Origin: Romanomermis culicivorax
Lineage: Eukaryota; Nematoda; Enoplea; Mermithida; Mermithidae
Length of the DNA stretch: 64,000 nucleotides
Reading direction: 5' to 3'
Assembly: GCA_963922205.1 (NCBI GenBank)
Contig: CAWUHX010000258.1
Coordinates: 1 to 64,000 of the forward strand
Each line of letters opens with the position of its first letter. Position 1 is the first letter of the stretch. A model generated the notes under the pieces. It was not told where the DNA came from. It worked only from the letters and a program-made list of their open reading frames with translations, and did no database searches. This document shows, piece by piece, positions 46,701 to 55,700 of this stretch. The translations under genes were made by a program, and so were the position numbers.

Positions 46701-46989
46701 CCCCCAACTGGTCAGAGGTCTTACAGGTATGATTTCAGCTGAGCTGAGCTTCACTCAAAAAATTTTGACGTCTATCTAAATTCTTGAAAAGTGGCATTAT
46801 TTGCTGAGAGAATTGACTAAAATGAAGAAATAAAGTACAAAGAGCAATGCTAATCGAAAAGGATCAAGCATAATCGGGAACAAAATAAAAGACAAAAAAT
46901 TTTCAAGGGGTCGAGCACTACTATGATAAAGTTACCTGAACAATCCGATCATCCAAATAGTTTGCGCTAAATACAAACGGCTTTGCCAT
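28792..46989 (-). CDS. DDX56: ATP-dependent RNA helicase DDX56-type (DEAD box), 14 exons
   Basis: Exons (minus strand): 46,936-46,989; 43,809-43,970; 42,529-42,683; 42,293-42,463; 37,945-38,100; 37,673-37,777; 37,142-37,213; 36,972-37,085; 36,797-36,913; 30,193-30,290; 30,063-30,133; 29,897-29,986; 28,996-29,101; 28,792-28,937. All phases agree, giving 538 codons (human DDX56: 547). Motifs in order: Q motif [57 protein letters not shown] and HRVGRTAR across exons 9/10. The C-terminal [19 protein letters not shown] and NPRDLNVL with HVPDYI is specific to DDX56, a nucleolar factor in 60S ribosome assembly; the end is basic. Intron 8 uses a GC donor. Seven introns have 56-167 bases, four exceed 1 kb (1.1, 3.0, 4.2, 6.5 kb) because of transposons. 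Confidence 0.95.
29130..29790. repeat. Word-rich transposon ends in DDX56 intron 12
   Basis: Holds clusters of (A)ATCGGCGA..GTCG (29,165-29,275) and TTCGGGGAATCGGGA (29,288-29,480), ending GAATGAGAACACAATC. That end matches the right end of the element at 31,861-32,788. A third word cluster (TCCTAGGATT) lies at 29,640-29,770. No coding frame; ends not defined. Confidence 0.5.
30518..31010. mobile_element. Harbinger fragment with Myb-like frame and terminal repeat
   Basis: Begins with the inverted terminal region shared with 14,100-14,213 (CTATAGACCGGTC). Its right part (to about 31,010) is the reverse complement of 13,465-13,750. It lies in DDX56 intron 9. Confidence 0.65.
30729..30920 (-). 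pseudogene. Myb/SANT-like DNA-binding protein of a Harbinger element
   Basis: 63 codons on the minus strand: [20 protein letters not shown] then [14 protein letters not shown], the pattern of the Myb/SANT-like second protein of PIF/Harbinger transposons, which helps transposase reach the element ends. It looks short of a full protein. The parallel stretch at 13,595-13,750 carries stops. Confidence 0.6.
31015..31200. repeat. CTCCAACAAAATATCCCC word array
   Basis: About ten diverged units around (T)CTCCAACAAAAT(A/G)T beside the left arm of the foldback element. A partner array was not found, so it may be one end of a broken TIR element or an outer part of the foldback arm. Confidence 0.5.
31800..33890. 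mobile_element. TIR element with CACTATAGCCACC words
   Basis: Arms of about 155 bp (32,797-32,945 continued from 31,800-31,860, and inverted 33,715-33,890) are built from variants of CACTA(T/C)AGCCACCA and share a longer unique stretch (TATCAGAATAGCC). The left arm is split by the element at 31,861-32,788. The AT-rich centre 33,170-33,500 has no gene. Confidence 0.65.
31861..32788. mobile_element. TIR element with GGGGAAT words, nested
   Basis: Flanked by GCCACTAC and GTCACTAC (7 of 8). Both ends carry arrays of CCCCGAA(T/A) or the inverse TTCGGGGAAT (31,870-31,940 and 32,620-32,780). Inside lies part (32,090-32,490) of the mariner MITE seen whole at 45,458-46,214, followed by GGATCTG words. 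Confidence 0.65.
34145..34324 (+). pseudogene. C-terminal fragment of an unidentified transposon protein
   Basis: 59 codons from an in-frame ATG ([12 protein letters not shown].., [14 protein letters not shown], ending LAHNYNF). It is compositionally protein-like but I do not recognise the family. It lies inside the foldback element before the right tandem arm, so it probably is the end of a transposon gene. Confidence 0.35.
34921..35180. mobile_element. CATACATG-ended MITE, partial
   Basis: Starts CATACATGCAATTGGGG; GCTAGCCAT words and the core (CGTCAATTTT) follow in the reverse orientation to 50,091-50,527. The far end is missing. Confidence 0.6.
35325..35760. mobile_element. Palindromic foldback MITE, DDX56 intron 9
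   Basis: Nearly the whole stretch is one inverted repeat centred at about 35,556 (GGGGTCGTATTCGTTACGACCCC), with arms extending past ACCGGTCTAC and ATATTTGAT(T/C)CTAT. RNA or single-stranded DNA would fold into a long hairpin. Confidence 0.7.
35790..36735. mobile_element. Harbinger deletion derivative, second copy
   Basis: 35,798-36,090 aligns with 13,134-13,480. 36,260-36,520 aligns (minus strand) with the HARBI1-like fragment at 13,745-14,000, with more damage. The right end 36,630-36,735 resembles the terminal region at 14,090-14,213. The right end is about 60 bases from DDX56 exon 9. Confidence 0.65.
38545..41560. repeat. Transposon ends with GGATCCGGAT words in DDX56 intron 4
   Basis: Clusters at 38,545-38,625, 40,035-40,133 continuing at 40,508-40,575, and 41,398-41,550 share GGATCCGGATC, (A)TTTTTTCAGATCCG and AAAAAGTGGATCCG. 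Starts such as TAGAGATGGGACGGG and TAGGGATGAGCCGG resemble hAT ends. Boundaries were not resolved. The remaining intron has no gene; 38,690-38,790 holds a G/C-run fragment. Confidence 0.5.
40134..40507. mobile_element. CATACATG-ended MITE inserted in a GGATCC element
   Basis: Ends CATATATGTAACGGGG and the inverse of CATACATGTAATTGGGG. Flanks GATCCATT and GATCCACT match at 7 of 8 bases. Carries the family core (GGCGCGGAGTGCCGAGAAAA) and C-rich right end. Confidence 0.75.
42771..42960. mobile_element. CATACATG-ended MITE, left half only
   Basis: CATACATGTGACGG start, then GGGTCAGGCGACTTTTTTATGGG and the GAGCAAAACGCCGAAAAAT core, as in the intact copies. The right half is missing. It lies in DDX56 intron 2, 88 bases from exon 3. 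Confidence 0.6.
44368..44660. mobile_element. CATACATG-ended MITE, DDX56 intron 1
   Basis: CATACATGTAACGGGGCC start, G runs, GCTAGCCAT words and CCCCCAATTACATG end, shorter inside than the copy at 50,091. The target duplication is not recognisable. Confidence 0.7.
45458..46214. mobile_element. mariner-type MITE (757 bp), DDX56 intron 1
   Basis: Terminal inverted repeats CAGG(G/A)TGAGCCAAAAAAGGCG, flanked by TA on both sides. No transposase. Part of its sequence recurs inverted at 32,090-32,490. Its ends differ from those of the intact element at 50,882, so that transposase is not an obvious helper. Confidence 0.75.
46526..46731. mobile_element. G/C-run MITE, copy 1
   Basis: Perfect 8-bp duplication ATTTCAGC at 46,518-46,525 and 46,732-46,739. 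Ends CATACCTGTA and the inverse. Contains long G and C runs around CCAACTCGGCCAACC and an A-rich middle. It lies in DDX56 intron 1. Confidence 0.85.
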
Positions 46990-47285
46990 TACAGTATGAC
47001 CCAAGAATAAGATTCAATCTGCAAAGTAATTAAAATTGAGTTAGAATGAGGATAATATTATTTCACTATCGTTGAAAATTTTGCTTTGCATTTGCATATT
47101 TATTACTTTGCATTTTACAATGTCAAATATTAAAATTTTGCACTGTATGGTCAAAAAAACTAATGCAGTAACATCTGGCCAAAATTCAATTACCCTTGAT
47201 ATTTAACGTTATAACTGCACATAATTTATCAACTTCGAAGCAGTTTTCTCAGATTCAGTAGCAGGGTTTTTAGGCTCATTGGGAG
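46990..47285 (-). promoter_or_regulatory. 5' side of the DDX56-type gene
   Basis: On the minus strand an acceptor (TTACTTTGCAG) ends 26 bases before the ATG, suggesting an upstream 5' UTR exon or a spliced leader. No promoter element is recognised. The next sequence to the right is a transposon target site. Confidence 0.4.
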
Positions 47286-47818
47286 TAGTTGTGTGTGCGG
47301 GATCCCGTTCCCGCTTCCCGCCCGCAGGCGGGAACGGGATGACTTTTTTGACGGGAGCGGTCGGGATTGGTGAAATTTCTTCCTGCCCGCATTTCCTGTT
47401 CCTCCCGCAAAAAGACATTTCTCCTGCAAATTTTTTCAACTAGTAGCTTAAAGAACTATTGTTGTAACTTGATACTTTTACTGTATATTTTAATGTAGCA
47501 GGCAGACAATTTTTTCGAATTCAAAAACGGAGGAAGTGTTGCCAACCAGTGATGCCAAGTTAAGGTTTTTTCACCTGAATTCTAGATTTTTTTAGTGCTT
47601 TTCCGAAAAAAATTAGGATAATGTTAGGGTTTTTATTTTTCTATTTAGGGGTTTCTATTTTTTAAACCTAGCAACACAGTTGCCAACCACCTAAAACACT
47701 GATTTACGAAGCGGTTTGAACCCAAAATACGTGAATGATGCCACTTTGTTGAATAGTTTCAATAAAAAGTTATGATTACATGATTTTAAATCTATATTGA
47801 GAGAATAAATGTGTTTAT

Positions 47819-47998
47819 CAGAGGTCCCCAAGGTCAGATTTTTCAGGTAGGGGTGAAATTGAAAATTCGCGGGGGTAGTGTTGCTAAATGTCCACTAAAC
47901 ACGTCATTTTGTCACAAAATTAGGCAGCCAGTGGTCGATTTTAAGGACTTTAGGTAGGGGTGATACCCCCTTCATACCCCTCCCCATGGGGCACTCTG
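47819..47998. mobile_element. Short hAT-like MITE, copy 3, intact
   Basis: Perfect 8-bp duplication GTGTTTAT at 47,811-47,818 and 47,999-48,006. Ends CAGAGGTCCCC and GGGGCACTCTG. It inserted at the very edge of family A copy 2, so the two duplications overlap. Confidence 0.85.
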
Positions 47999-48988
47999 GT
48001 GTTTATAGCCACTGTTTTTTCTGCACAGTGCAGACTTTTTAGGCTTAATGCAGAATTTTTTTGGTGATTTATGCACTGGTGCATAATTTTTTGAGTCATG
48101 TGTTTGATCACATATACTCTTCTATAATGTGTCAGTCATTGATTCTGAACTTTTAAAATCAGTTACTTTTCTTATTTTAAGACTTTAAACTGTCTAGTCA
48201 AAAAACTATGAATTCGTTCAGATTTAACATTGAACTACACTTTTAATTTTCTTTTTTCCTATATTCACTATTTACTTAGTAATGACAGTTATCTTAAAAA
48301 GTTGATCATTTTGTCTACAATAATCAAACCCTTTCTAACTTATCAATCAACGGAGTATCATAGCTGACATGAAATGAAAAGAAAAAGAATTGCCTTAAAA
48401 ATTTTCCGATGTGATACATGAAGTATGGCATCACTAGTGACGTATTTGTTAATATGTTATATGTCTGCCCCGGCCCCGGCTTAAATGTCTGCCCCGGGAC
48501 AACCCTATCAGTTAATCTATAATAATTTTCATCATCTTAAACTATTATCTCATGTTTTAATTTGTAATCTTCAATATTTTAACTTCATATGTAATGGAGA
48601 TTCACATTTTTTCCTTGACACATATTTTGAGAAAGGTTAATATGACACATATTTCGAGAGGTTAAAGCGATTTTTTCTTTCTTGACGTAAAATCAATTTA
48701 TGGAAGTAGTTTCCTGAAATTTCTACTCTTCTTATTCATATCTGTTCGGAAAAGTTCACGATGTTTTGGGAATGAATTAATGGTTTTGAAAACTTTCAAA
48801 TAATAAAATTCAAGAAATTACGACTTCTGAACAAAAAAATCGAATCTAATTATGTTCGGAAAAGTGATTGTCCAGCATCGCAGAAATGTCCATACCCAAA
48901 AACGCCGAGAAGATTAATATCTTTTTGTGGCCTCTCACTTGGCATCATAGAGGACTTAACCGTCTATTTCTCATAGATAATTCAAAGT

Positions 48989-49135
48989 AGGGCCGTGCAC
49001 AAGGGGGGGGGCGGCCGCCCCCCATTGATGCAGCATGCACACAGTGTATCGCGTAAAATCTACATTTTTTGGGGCTATTTGGAGAGAAAATGTTAGCCCG
49101 CCCGCTCCATGAAAAAATCCTGCACACGGCCCTGA
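48989..49135. mobile_element. 147-bp MITE nested in family A copy 2
   Basis: Flanks TTCAAAGT and TTCTAAGT. Ends AGGGCCGTGCACAAGG and the inverse of CAGGGCCGTGTGCAGG. Copy 1 of family A carries the uninterrupted site near 20,605. Confidence 0.75.
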
Positions 49136-49364
49136 TTCTAAGTCATTATGCTCTTGGATAGTTTGCTGGAAAATTTGTTCCACAATGCATATACAGATTA
49201 GACTTCGATCAAACTCAAAAATTTCAATTTTCTCCTCAATTTCAACGAATCAACGGCTACAAAAAAGCAGAAGGTTGGAAAAAGCTCAAAAACACATAAA
49301 TAAAGCGTCTATGAGCATTTTTAAGCGAAAAAAACGACTTCAGAAAAATCGGGGATAAACTTTT

Positions 49365-49938
49365 GGTATAACTGTAGTATGTCTCCACATTTCAATTTTT
49401 ACGTTTTATAATTTCTGCGTGTTTTATTATTTCTGCGCGTCCACATTTCAACTGGATTTTTTTGTTATATAGGTCATTTTTTGCGCTGATCACGAAAATG
49501 AGATCCATTTTTAGTTTTGACAAAAAATTCTGATGCAAACAGGGTGTTCCTTATGTTTTACGATGTCCATACACAATACGTTTTTATAGCAATAACTAAT
49601 AGCAGGCAACATTAGGTAGGTAACAAAAAAGACAATAACGTTTGGAAACGCTGGCACCGGATATTGATCAAATAACAGAATAATAAAGAGTACAAAATAA
49701 CAAAGAGTGATCAAGGAAGATTACAATAGAGGAAACTGTGCGGCTATTTCCGTGAGTAAAAGCAGCATAGCAATTACAAAAAGAACACCCTGTTTGCATC
49801 AGAAATTTTCGTCAAAACTAAAAATGGATCTCATTTTCGTGATCAGCGCAAAAAAATGACCTATACCACTAAATATCAGTGTATGTTTCATCTTAGAAAC
49901 GAAAAAATTGAAATGTGGAGACATACTACAGTTATACC
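49365..49938. mobile_element. Mutator-like foldback element with captured-looking frame
   Basis: Flanks TAAACTTTT and TAAACTGTT (8 of 9), the 9-bp length of Mutator-like elements. Terminal inverted repeats are well over 100 bp (GGTATAACTGTAGTATGTC.., with GATCACGAAAATGAGATCC inside). Between the arms a minus-strand frame (49,511-49,714) encodes hydrophobic segments (FPNVIVFFVTYLMLP), unlike a transposase. Confidence 0.7.
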
Positions 49939-50090
49939 TAAACTGTTACCCCTTTCCTCATTTGAAGAAAAATTACGGGGGAAAAACTGTGGTAACACTA
50001 GAAAACCGCAGTGCAAAAACTTTTTTTGGCTTTTCTGCGCTGTGCAGGAAGTCGGGTGAAGAAAAAACACTGTTTATGGCTATGTAGTAC

Positions 50091-50527
50091 CATACATGTA
50101 ACGGGGACCCGAAGTCTGGGGGGGTCGGGCGACTTTTTTTGGGCCGGGGGTCAGTAATTCTCTAAACTTTGGGGGGAGGGGTCTCTCAAGGAAAAAAGAT
50201 TCGATTTTTTCACGAAGAAAGTCCGAAAAATAGTTCAAAAAATAGTAGTTTTTTTCTAAAAAGACCCAAAAAGGTGTATTCAGCGAGCGAAGCGCCGAGA
50301 AAACTGACGTTTCTGACTATTTTTTGTTCAAAAATTGACATTTTTCATAAAAAAAAATTGACAATGTTCTGTATTTTTCCGACCAAAAGTATGGGGTCCC
50401 AACGTCTACCATACGGCTAGCCATAGGATTGGAAAATCCTGGGGGACGGTCGCCCAATGGCTAGCCATATGGTTGATGATTTCTGGAGGCGGGGCTCGCA
50501 TAGCTATTCCCCCCAATTACGTGTATG
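50091..50527. mobile_element. CATACATG-ended MITE, best-preserved copy
   Basis: Perfect 8-bp duplication TGTAGTAC at 50,083-50,090 and 50,528-50,535. Ends CATACATGTAACGGGG and the inverse of CATACACGTAATTGGGG. GC-rich ends, GCTAGCC words on the right, no frame. Confidence 0.85.
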
Positions 50528-50881
50528 TGTAGTACTCACTCTCAGTCGACCTTACGAAGTATATTCTAATATAAATCATGTTATATGGAAAGTCTGAATA
50601 GATAATTATCCCGCGAGAATCCAGCGGGACGAGAAGACCAGGCCCATGGCGAGAGCGGGACAAGAGCGGAATTGGTTAAAGGTAATGCGGACGGGAAGCA
50701 GACAAGTTTTTCAATCCCGCGCACACCCCTCATTGGGAGCTATGCTCCTTGAGAATTCTGATTGGCTCCTGAAAATTCAGCAGCGCAAGCCAAATTGCCG
50801 TGAAAAATTTAGAAATTTTAAAACAATTTAGATGTGTTTTCAGCCTTGAGTTTAAAAAAATATCGCCGCTCCGCAGAATTA

Positions 50882-52246
50882 CAGGGTGGCCCACTTATCT
50901 ATTTCCAATTTAAATTTGTTACAAAATTCGAAGTTTTTGTGCAAACACGACAAAACTTTCACAGAATGTAAAGTAAACATAGAAATTTTAACAGTAAAAG
51001 TGTAATCATTTTATCTTGTGTATTGGAAAAATTACGTAACTTTGTTCATGGCCTACTCAATTTTGGAACGTGCAAAAGTTGCTGCGTGGTTTGAGTGGAC
51101 TGGAAGTGTTACTATGGTCCAAAGAAAGTTTCGAACTGAATTCCGATATGATGCACCAACAGCCCCTAGCATTCGTAAATGGCACAAGCTTTTAATTGAA
51201 ACTGGATCAGTTTGTGACGTGAAAAGGAAGAGGAGTCGATCAGCCAGCTCTGTCGAAAATTCCCATCGTGTGCAGGAACATTTCACAGAAGACCCGCATT
51301 CTTCTACTCAACGTGCTTCAAATTCATTAGGAATTAGTCGAACGACTATTCAAAGGATTTTAAAAGATTTAAAATGGCACCCCTATAAGATTCAAGTGGT
51401 GCAAAAAATTACAGACGAGGATAAGGAAAACCGATTAGAATTTGCCCAAGATGAAATCGAACGAATGGATAACAATGAAAATCATTTAGTCAATTTGATG
51501 TTTTCAGACGAGGCACATTTTCATCTGGATGGTGGTGTTAATAGGCATAACCATCGTTATTGGTCGCCTGTGAATCCTCAGTGGATCACAGAAGAAGGAT
51601 TGCATTCACCCAAAACGACAGTTTGGGCGGCAATTGGGCATCATGGTTTGATTGGTCCATTTTTCTTCGATGAGACTGTTAACAGTGATCGTTATTTGGA
51701 CATGCTTCAGCATCAATTTTATCCTGAGTTATTAGAGCGACAGCTAGAAGATTCCATTATTTTTATGCATGATGGTGCTCCTCCTCATTGGGGTCGCTCT
51801 GTTCGCAATTGGTTAAACCAAAAGTTCCCACAACGTTGGATTGGTCGCGGTTCGCCTAATATGCCATGGCCGCCAAGATTCCCTGATTTGACGCCTTGCG
51901 ATTTTTTTCTCTGGGGTTTCATTAAGGCTAAAGTTTATACCACTCGTCCTGCTAACATTCAGGAGCTTAAGGATCAAATTATTGCTGCTTTCAGTGAGGT
52001 TACTTATGAAATGCGTGTGAAAGTCTTATTGGAATATAAAGAACGTTTGTACAAAATTATTGAAAATCATGGTGCTCATGTTGAAACGCGTGGTTGAACG
52101 CATAGTGGTGCTCTTATCATGAAATTTTTTTTCGAATAAAAACTTGGATGTATGAAGCTTGTTTGTGAGAAGTTTCGTGGTCACATCACAAAAATTGCTA
52201 AATCTATATAAAAAATAAATTGGAAATAGATAAGTGGGCCACCCTG
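50882..52246 (+). mobile_element. mariner/Tc1-superfamily element, apparently intact
   Basis: Flanked by TA at 50,880-50,881 and 52,247-52,248. About 30-bp terminal inverted repeats match exactly at their ends (CAGGGTGGCCCACTTATCTA). One uninterrupted transposase gene. A recent, possibly active insertion, 0.15 kb right of the hAT composite. Confidence 0.92.
51048..52097 (+). CDS. mariner/Tc1-superfamily transposase
   Basis: 349 residues from the first in-frame ATG (frame open from 51,018). The N-terminus carries helix-turn-helix DNA-binding segments (ending near LGISRTTIQRIL). The DDE/D catalytic part follows: FSDEAHFHLDG (first D), FMHDGAPPHW (second D) and PRFPDLTPCDFFLWG (third D). By my count 42 residues separate the second and third D, more than the 34 of classic mariner. 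The enzyme cuts the element at its inverted repeats and inserts at TA. Nothing is broken: no stop, no frame shift, both ends present. Family name not assigned. Confidence 0.92.
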   Translation: MAYSILERAKVAAWFEWTGSVTMVQRKFRTEFRYDAPTAPSIRKWHKLLIETGSVCDVKRKRSRSASSVENSHRVQEHFTEDPHSSTQRASNSLGISRTTIQRILKDLKWHPYKIQVVQKITDEDKENRLEFAQDEIERMDNNENHLVNLMFSDEAHFHLDGGVNRHNHRYWSPVNPQWITEEGLHSPKTTVWAAIGHHGLIGPFFFDETVNSDRYLDMLQHQFYPELLERQLEDSIIFMHDGAPPHWGRSVRNWLNQKFPQRWIGRGSPNMPWPPRFPDLTPCDFFLWGFIKAKVYTTRPANIQELKDQIIAAFSEVTYEMRVKVLLEYKERLYKIIENHGAHVETRG

Positions 52247-53459
52247 TATATTATCTGCATATAACCATAATGTTTTCAAATATCATTCTGCGATTCTGTA
52301 GTTGTGTATAGGACACAAAATGTTAATTTATACAACAATAAGAGACTTAAGATGTTAGACCTGAAACATTTATTTATTTTGAGTTTTTTGAGCTTGAGCT
52401 ATCCAAAACTATATTAAACTAACTATTGCAATCAGTCGAGTCAAAAAGATGATGGTAAATGGCCTATGTGAAAAATTCTTGTGCAGGCACCAAACAGATG
52501 TCAGGAATTCTAAACAGCTAAAACGGAAGCTGTTACAAAACAATCTAGTCGTTCCTGGTAAAATCATGTTAATGCACAGTGCTTTATTTGTCGTAAAAGC
52601 TGAGTTGCCATCAGTACAGCTGTGAGAATGCTGGAATTGCAGTAAGTGGCCATTACTGTAGCTTCACTGGTTCTCGTCCTCACTTCATTTACAGTCTCAG
52701 TTCGCCGATCGTTTTGCATCTGTTTTTATTATTTCCTCTTAATTCCTATTGTTTTGGTCGTACTTCTACTTTTTCGTCTTATCATTTCTTTACATCTTGC
52801 CAAATATTTTCATGCCTAAAACTTCCTAAAAACATTCTTTCTTAATTCTACTTTTTGATCATTATATTTTCTGAATCATAATCATTCAATTTCTTTCTTT
52901 CACTATTCTATCTAGCTGCCTCCGCCCCAACTTACTAGCTTTCATTGCATCACATGACTAGTTTTTATGTATCTTTTTGCTTATATAAACCACATTTCTT
53001 GTTCATTTTTCAGTCGGTTTTCGCTCCCTTCTCTTTTCTCATTTTTCCGACCGACGACTATCCTTCCCTTTCCCTATCCCATCTGTCCGCCTCTACTTTC
53101 TGCCCTTTCGAATATTTTCTGCTCGTTTTACGTCATCATTCTATAGCATAATCTGTCATCTTCTTATATTTCGTCTATAAATTATTCTGTATGTTTTACA
53201 TATTTCCGTCCTCAATAAATTAGAAACGCCAAATCGGTCCAATCGTCTTTTGGGTTCATGGGAAATACAGAAACGTCAATTCCAATGGATGTATAACTTA
53301 GAATCGTTCTCATCGTTTATCAAATACCGTCTTGAGTCAACCACAGTAAAACAATTGAAGTCTGAATCGCCGTTACAATTTCCCATAATTTTCGGTTCTA
53401 TGATTCTGTCATCTTACACACACACTTAAGTTTCTCGTCTCAAACAGCCCTGCAGTAAA
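52247..53459. other. Gene-free stretch, pyrimidine-rich on the plus strand
   Basis: No coding frame or repeat family recognised. 52,690-53,200 is strongly T/C-rich, with short repeats of TTTCTTT kind; it may be the 5' part of the LINE that follows, but nothing proves that. Confidence 0.4.
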
Positions 53460-55470
53460 TGAACGTTCGATCGCGTAGTAGTCAAGATAGTAGTCAAATT
53501 CCCTCCATAGGAAAAGACACCCATACAGCTGTTCATGATCCAAAAGAAATCCGTGGATAATTCAATGATTATTTCTTATCAGTCTTTAAGATTAATGATT
53601 GTTCTATTCCTGATTTTCCCATAAGAGTCAAATCAAAACTTACATCTGTGTGATTCTCTGTTGAACTAGTCACAACTGCAGTTTAAAAAATGAATTCCTC
53701 CTATGCTCTTGGGCATGACGGCTTACATGTGCCTATTTCTACAAAAAACTGGCACACTACCAAGCCATTCCATTAACCAGTATTTTTGAAGTTTTCTTCT
53801 GAACTTCTTCAATTCCTAGTTTCTAGAATCAAGCAAATGTAATACCAATCTTAAAGAAAGAAGATCACTCTCTTACCTCTAATTGCAGGCATATATCCGT
53901 GTTCTGCATTAGTTGTAAAATAATGGAATCTATCATGAACAATACTCTGATCAACTATCAGAAATCTAATTAACTTTTGACTCAACACCAATATGGTTTT
54001 TTGTCCAGTAAATCTTGTGAGCTAAAGCTCACAAGATGTAAAAATGAATGGACACGAAATATTGATTATGGTATTTCTATGGATTGTGTTTACATAGATT
54101 TTCAAAAGGCCTTTGATTCTGTATGTAATCTCACCCTAAATTATTACTTAGAGTAACAGGTTATGGACTTTCTGATCCCCTAAAAAGTTGGATTTCTGCT
54201 TTTCAAAACGCTACCAATGAGTTAATACAGAAACTAATTCCTCTGAATTCTCGTCTGTCACAAGTGGTGTTCGATAAGGCAGTGTCTTAGGACCAACACT
54301 ATTCCTGTTCTATTAAATGATCTTTCTGACAACATCAAGTCCAACATGTTTTTGTTTGCTGATGATGTAAAAATCTTCAACTCCTGTATTAATAATCATA
54401 TTCTCCAACCAGATCTTGATAGAATTTCAGCTTCGTCTGTTGTCTGTCAGCTTGATATCTTTCCTGATAAAAGTAAAGTTGGTTACCTTGGTTATTCTAA
54501 TCCTATACATTGTTATCAGTTGGTCAGCCGATATATACCCCATGAAGAGCAAACAGTAAAAGATCTTGGTGTGCTTATTTCTCACAATTTATCTTTCAAA
54601 AATCATATCAACTCAATTGTGAACAAAGCTCATCCATGGAGTTTCTTGATCCTGAAAGGTTTTACTTCCAGAAACAAATAATTAAAGCCTTCAATACATA
54701 TGTCAGACCTATACTTGAGTACTGCTCCACTGTGTGGAATCCTTCTCATATGAATGAAATTCAGCTGATAGAAAAGGTACAACGGAAGTTTACCAAGAGA
54801 TTATTTAGTAAAAAATCTAGCCTTCCTTATGCGGAACGTCTGAAAGCTTTTCATCAAGAACGACTTGAAACCTGTAGATTAATAGCTGCTCTTCCTTTAA
54901 TGTATAAAGTTATCAAAAATCACACTTGTATTGACAGAAATGATTTCTTTATGCTAAACTCTAATGACACCACACGTCGCCAACACAACTTCAAGCTTAT
55001 TACTGGCAAAGCAATAACGAAATTGAGATTATATGATTTTTGTAACAGGTATATCAATATACCGAATAACCTTCCTTCAGATGCTATCAATTCTTTCAGT
55101 CTGCAAGCTTTAAACAACAAAATTATGAAAATCGATTTTTCCAAATTCTATGGGGGAGCATTTGAGCTTGTTACACTTTGTAACCTGCCCTTCCTAGTAT
55201 AATCGAACTTGTCTTTACTGTAGTTCTTTACTGTAGTTTGTTCATTCCATACTTATATTATGTTGAAACTTTCGCATTGTTTCATTTCCGTTTTTAACCT
55301 TGTCTAATTACTGGATATTTTTTCTCACTATATTTGTGTATTTTCTTTTTACTTTTGTTCAGTCTTGGAAATATTTTCAGTGTTCCACCGTAATACTCTC
55401 TGGATTCTTATATTTGCTTTCTTTTGTCTTCGACTAGTAAGCATCACATTATCATCATCATCAACCTAAT
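53460..55470 (+). mobile_element. Jockey/CR1-type LINE, 5'-truncated and decayed
   Basis: Reverse-transcriptase signatures appear in order over frame breaks: FNDYFLSVF near 53,555; YGFLSSKSCELK near 53,993 and VYIDFQKAFDS near 54,090; GSVLGPTLF near 54,280; the catalytic FADDVKIF near 54,352. The thumb and C-terminal region follows in a clean frame (54,636-55,202: RPILEYCSTVWNP, and WNNLP-like PNNLPSDAINSF). The endonuclease half is missing. A short ATC-repeat tail ends it near 55,468. Dead copy. Confidence 0.8.
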
Positions 55471-55539
55471 CAAAATGGCAGTCAGGCTTCAAGTCGCACT
55501 GTGCAACTCGGCAGAAAAAATTTGGTTGCACAGCCCGAA

Positions 55540-55700
55540 ATTTGGTTGCTGTATGTGAAAAAAACCTGGCCCGAAGTGTCAGAAAAACTTCCTAGTTTTT
55601 ATATTCTAAAACGCTGAAAAATAAACCTATGTAATAAATATCCCTGAACAAAAGTTCTAAAATTGCATTCTAGAACGATGCATTTAATCTTCATAGTCTA
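55540..55700. repeat. Family B-like fragment left of the pogo element
   Basis: Aligns with 19,985-20,100 (TTTTTATATTCTAAAACGCTG..AAATAAA, AAGTTCTAAAAT). The pogo-like element interrupts it at 55,701 and the match resumes at about 58,200. Confidence 0.6.

Larger units (their letters stand above)
48010..50072. mobile_element. hAT-like element family A, copy 2
   Basis: Flanks TTTATAGC (48,002-48,009) and TTTATGGC (50,073-50,080). Ends CACTGTTTTTTCTGCACAG and the inverse. The inside aligns in reverse orientation with 19,269-22,237 without the family B insertion. Two further elements (48,989 and 49,365) are nested in it. Confidence 0.75.
47286..50731. mobile_element. hAT-like composite element (3,446 bp)
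   Basis: ATTGGGAG flanks both ends (47,278-47,285 and 50,732-50,739); the direct repeat extends to 11 bp (CTCATTGGGAG). Ends TAGTTGTGTGTGCGGGAT and the inverse of GAGGGGTGTGCGCGGGAT match at 14 of 18. Subterminal CCCGC/GCGGGA words occur on both sides. It contains family A copy 2 and several MITEs; no transposase of its own is seen. Confidence 0.7.
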
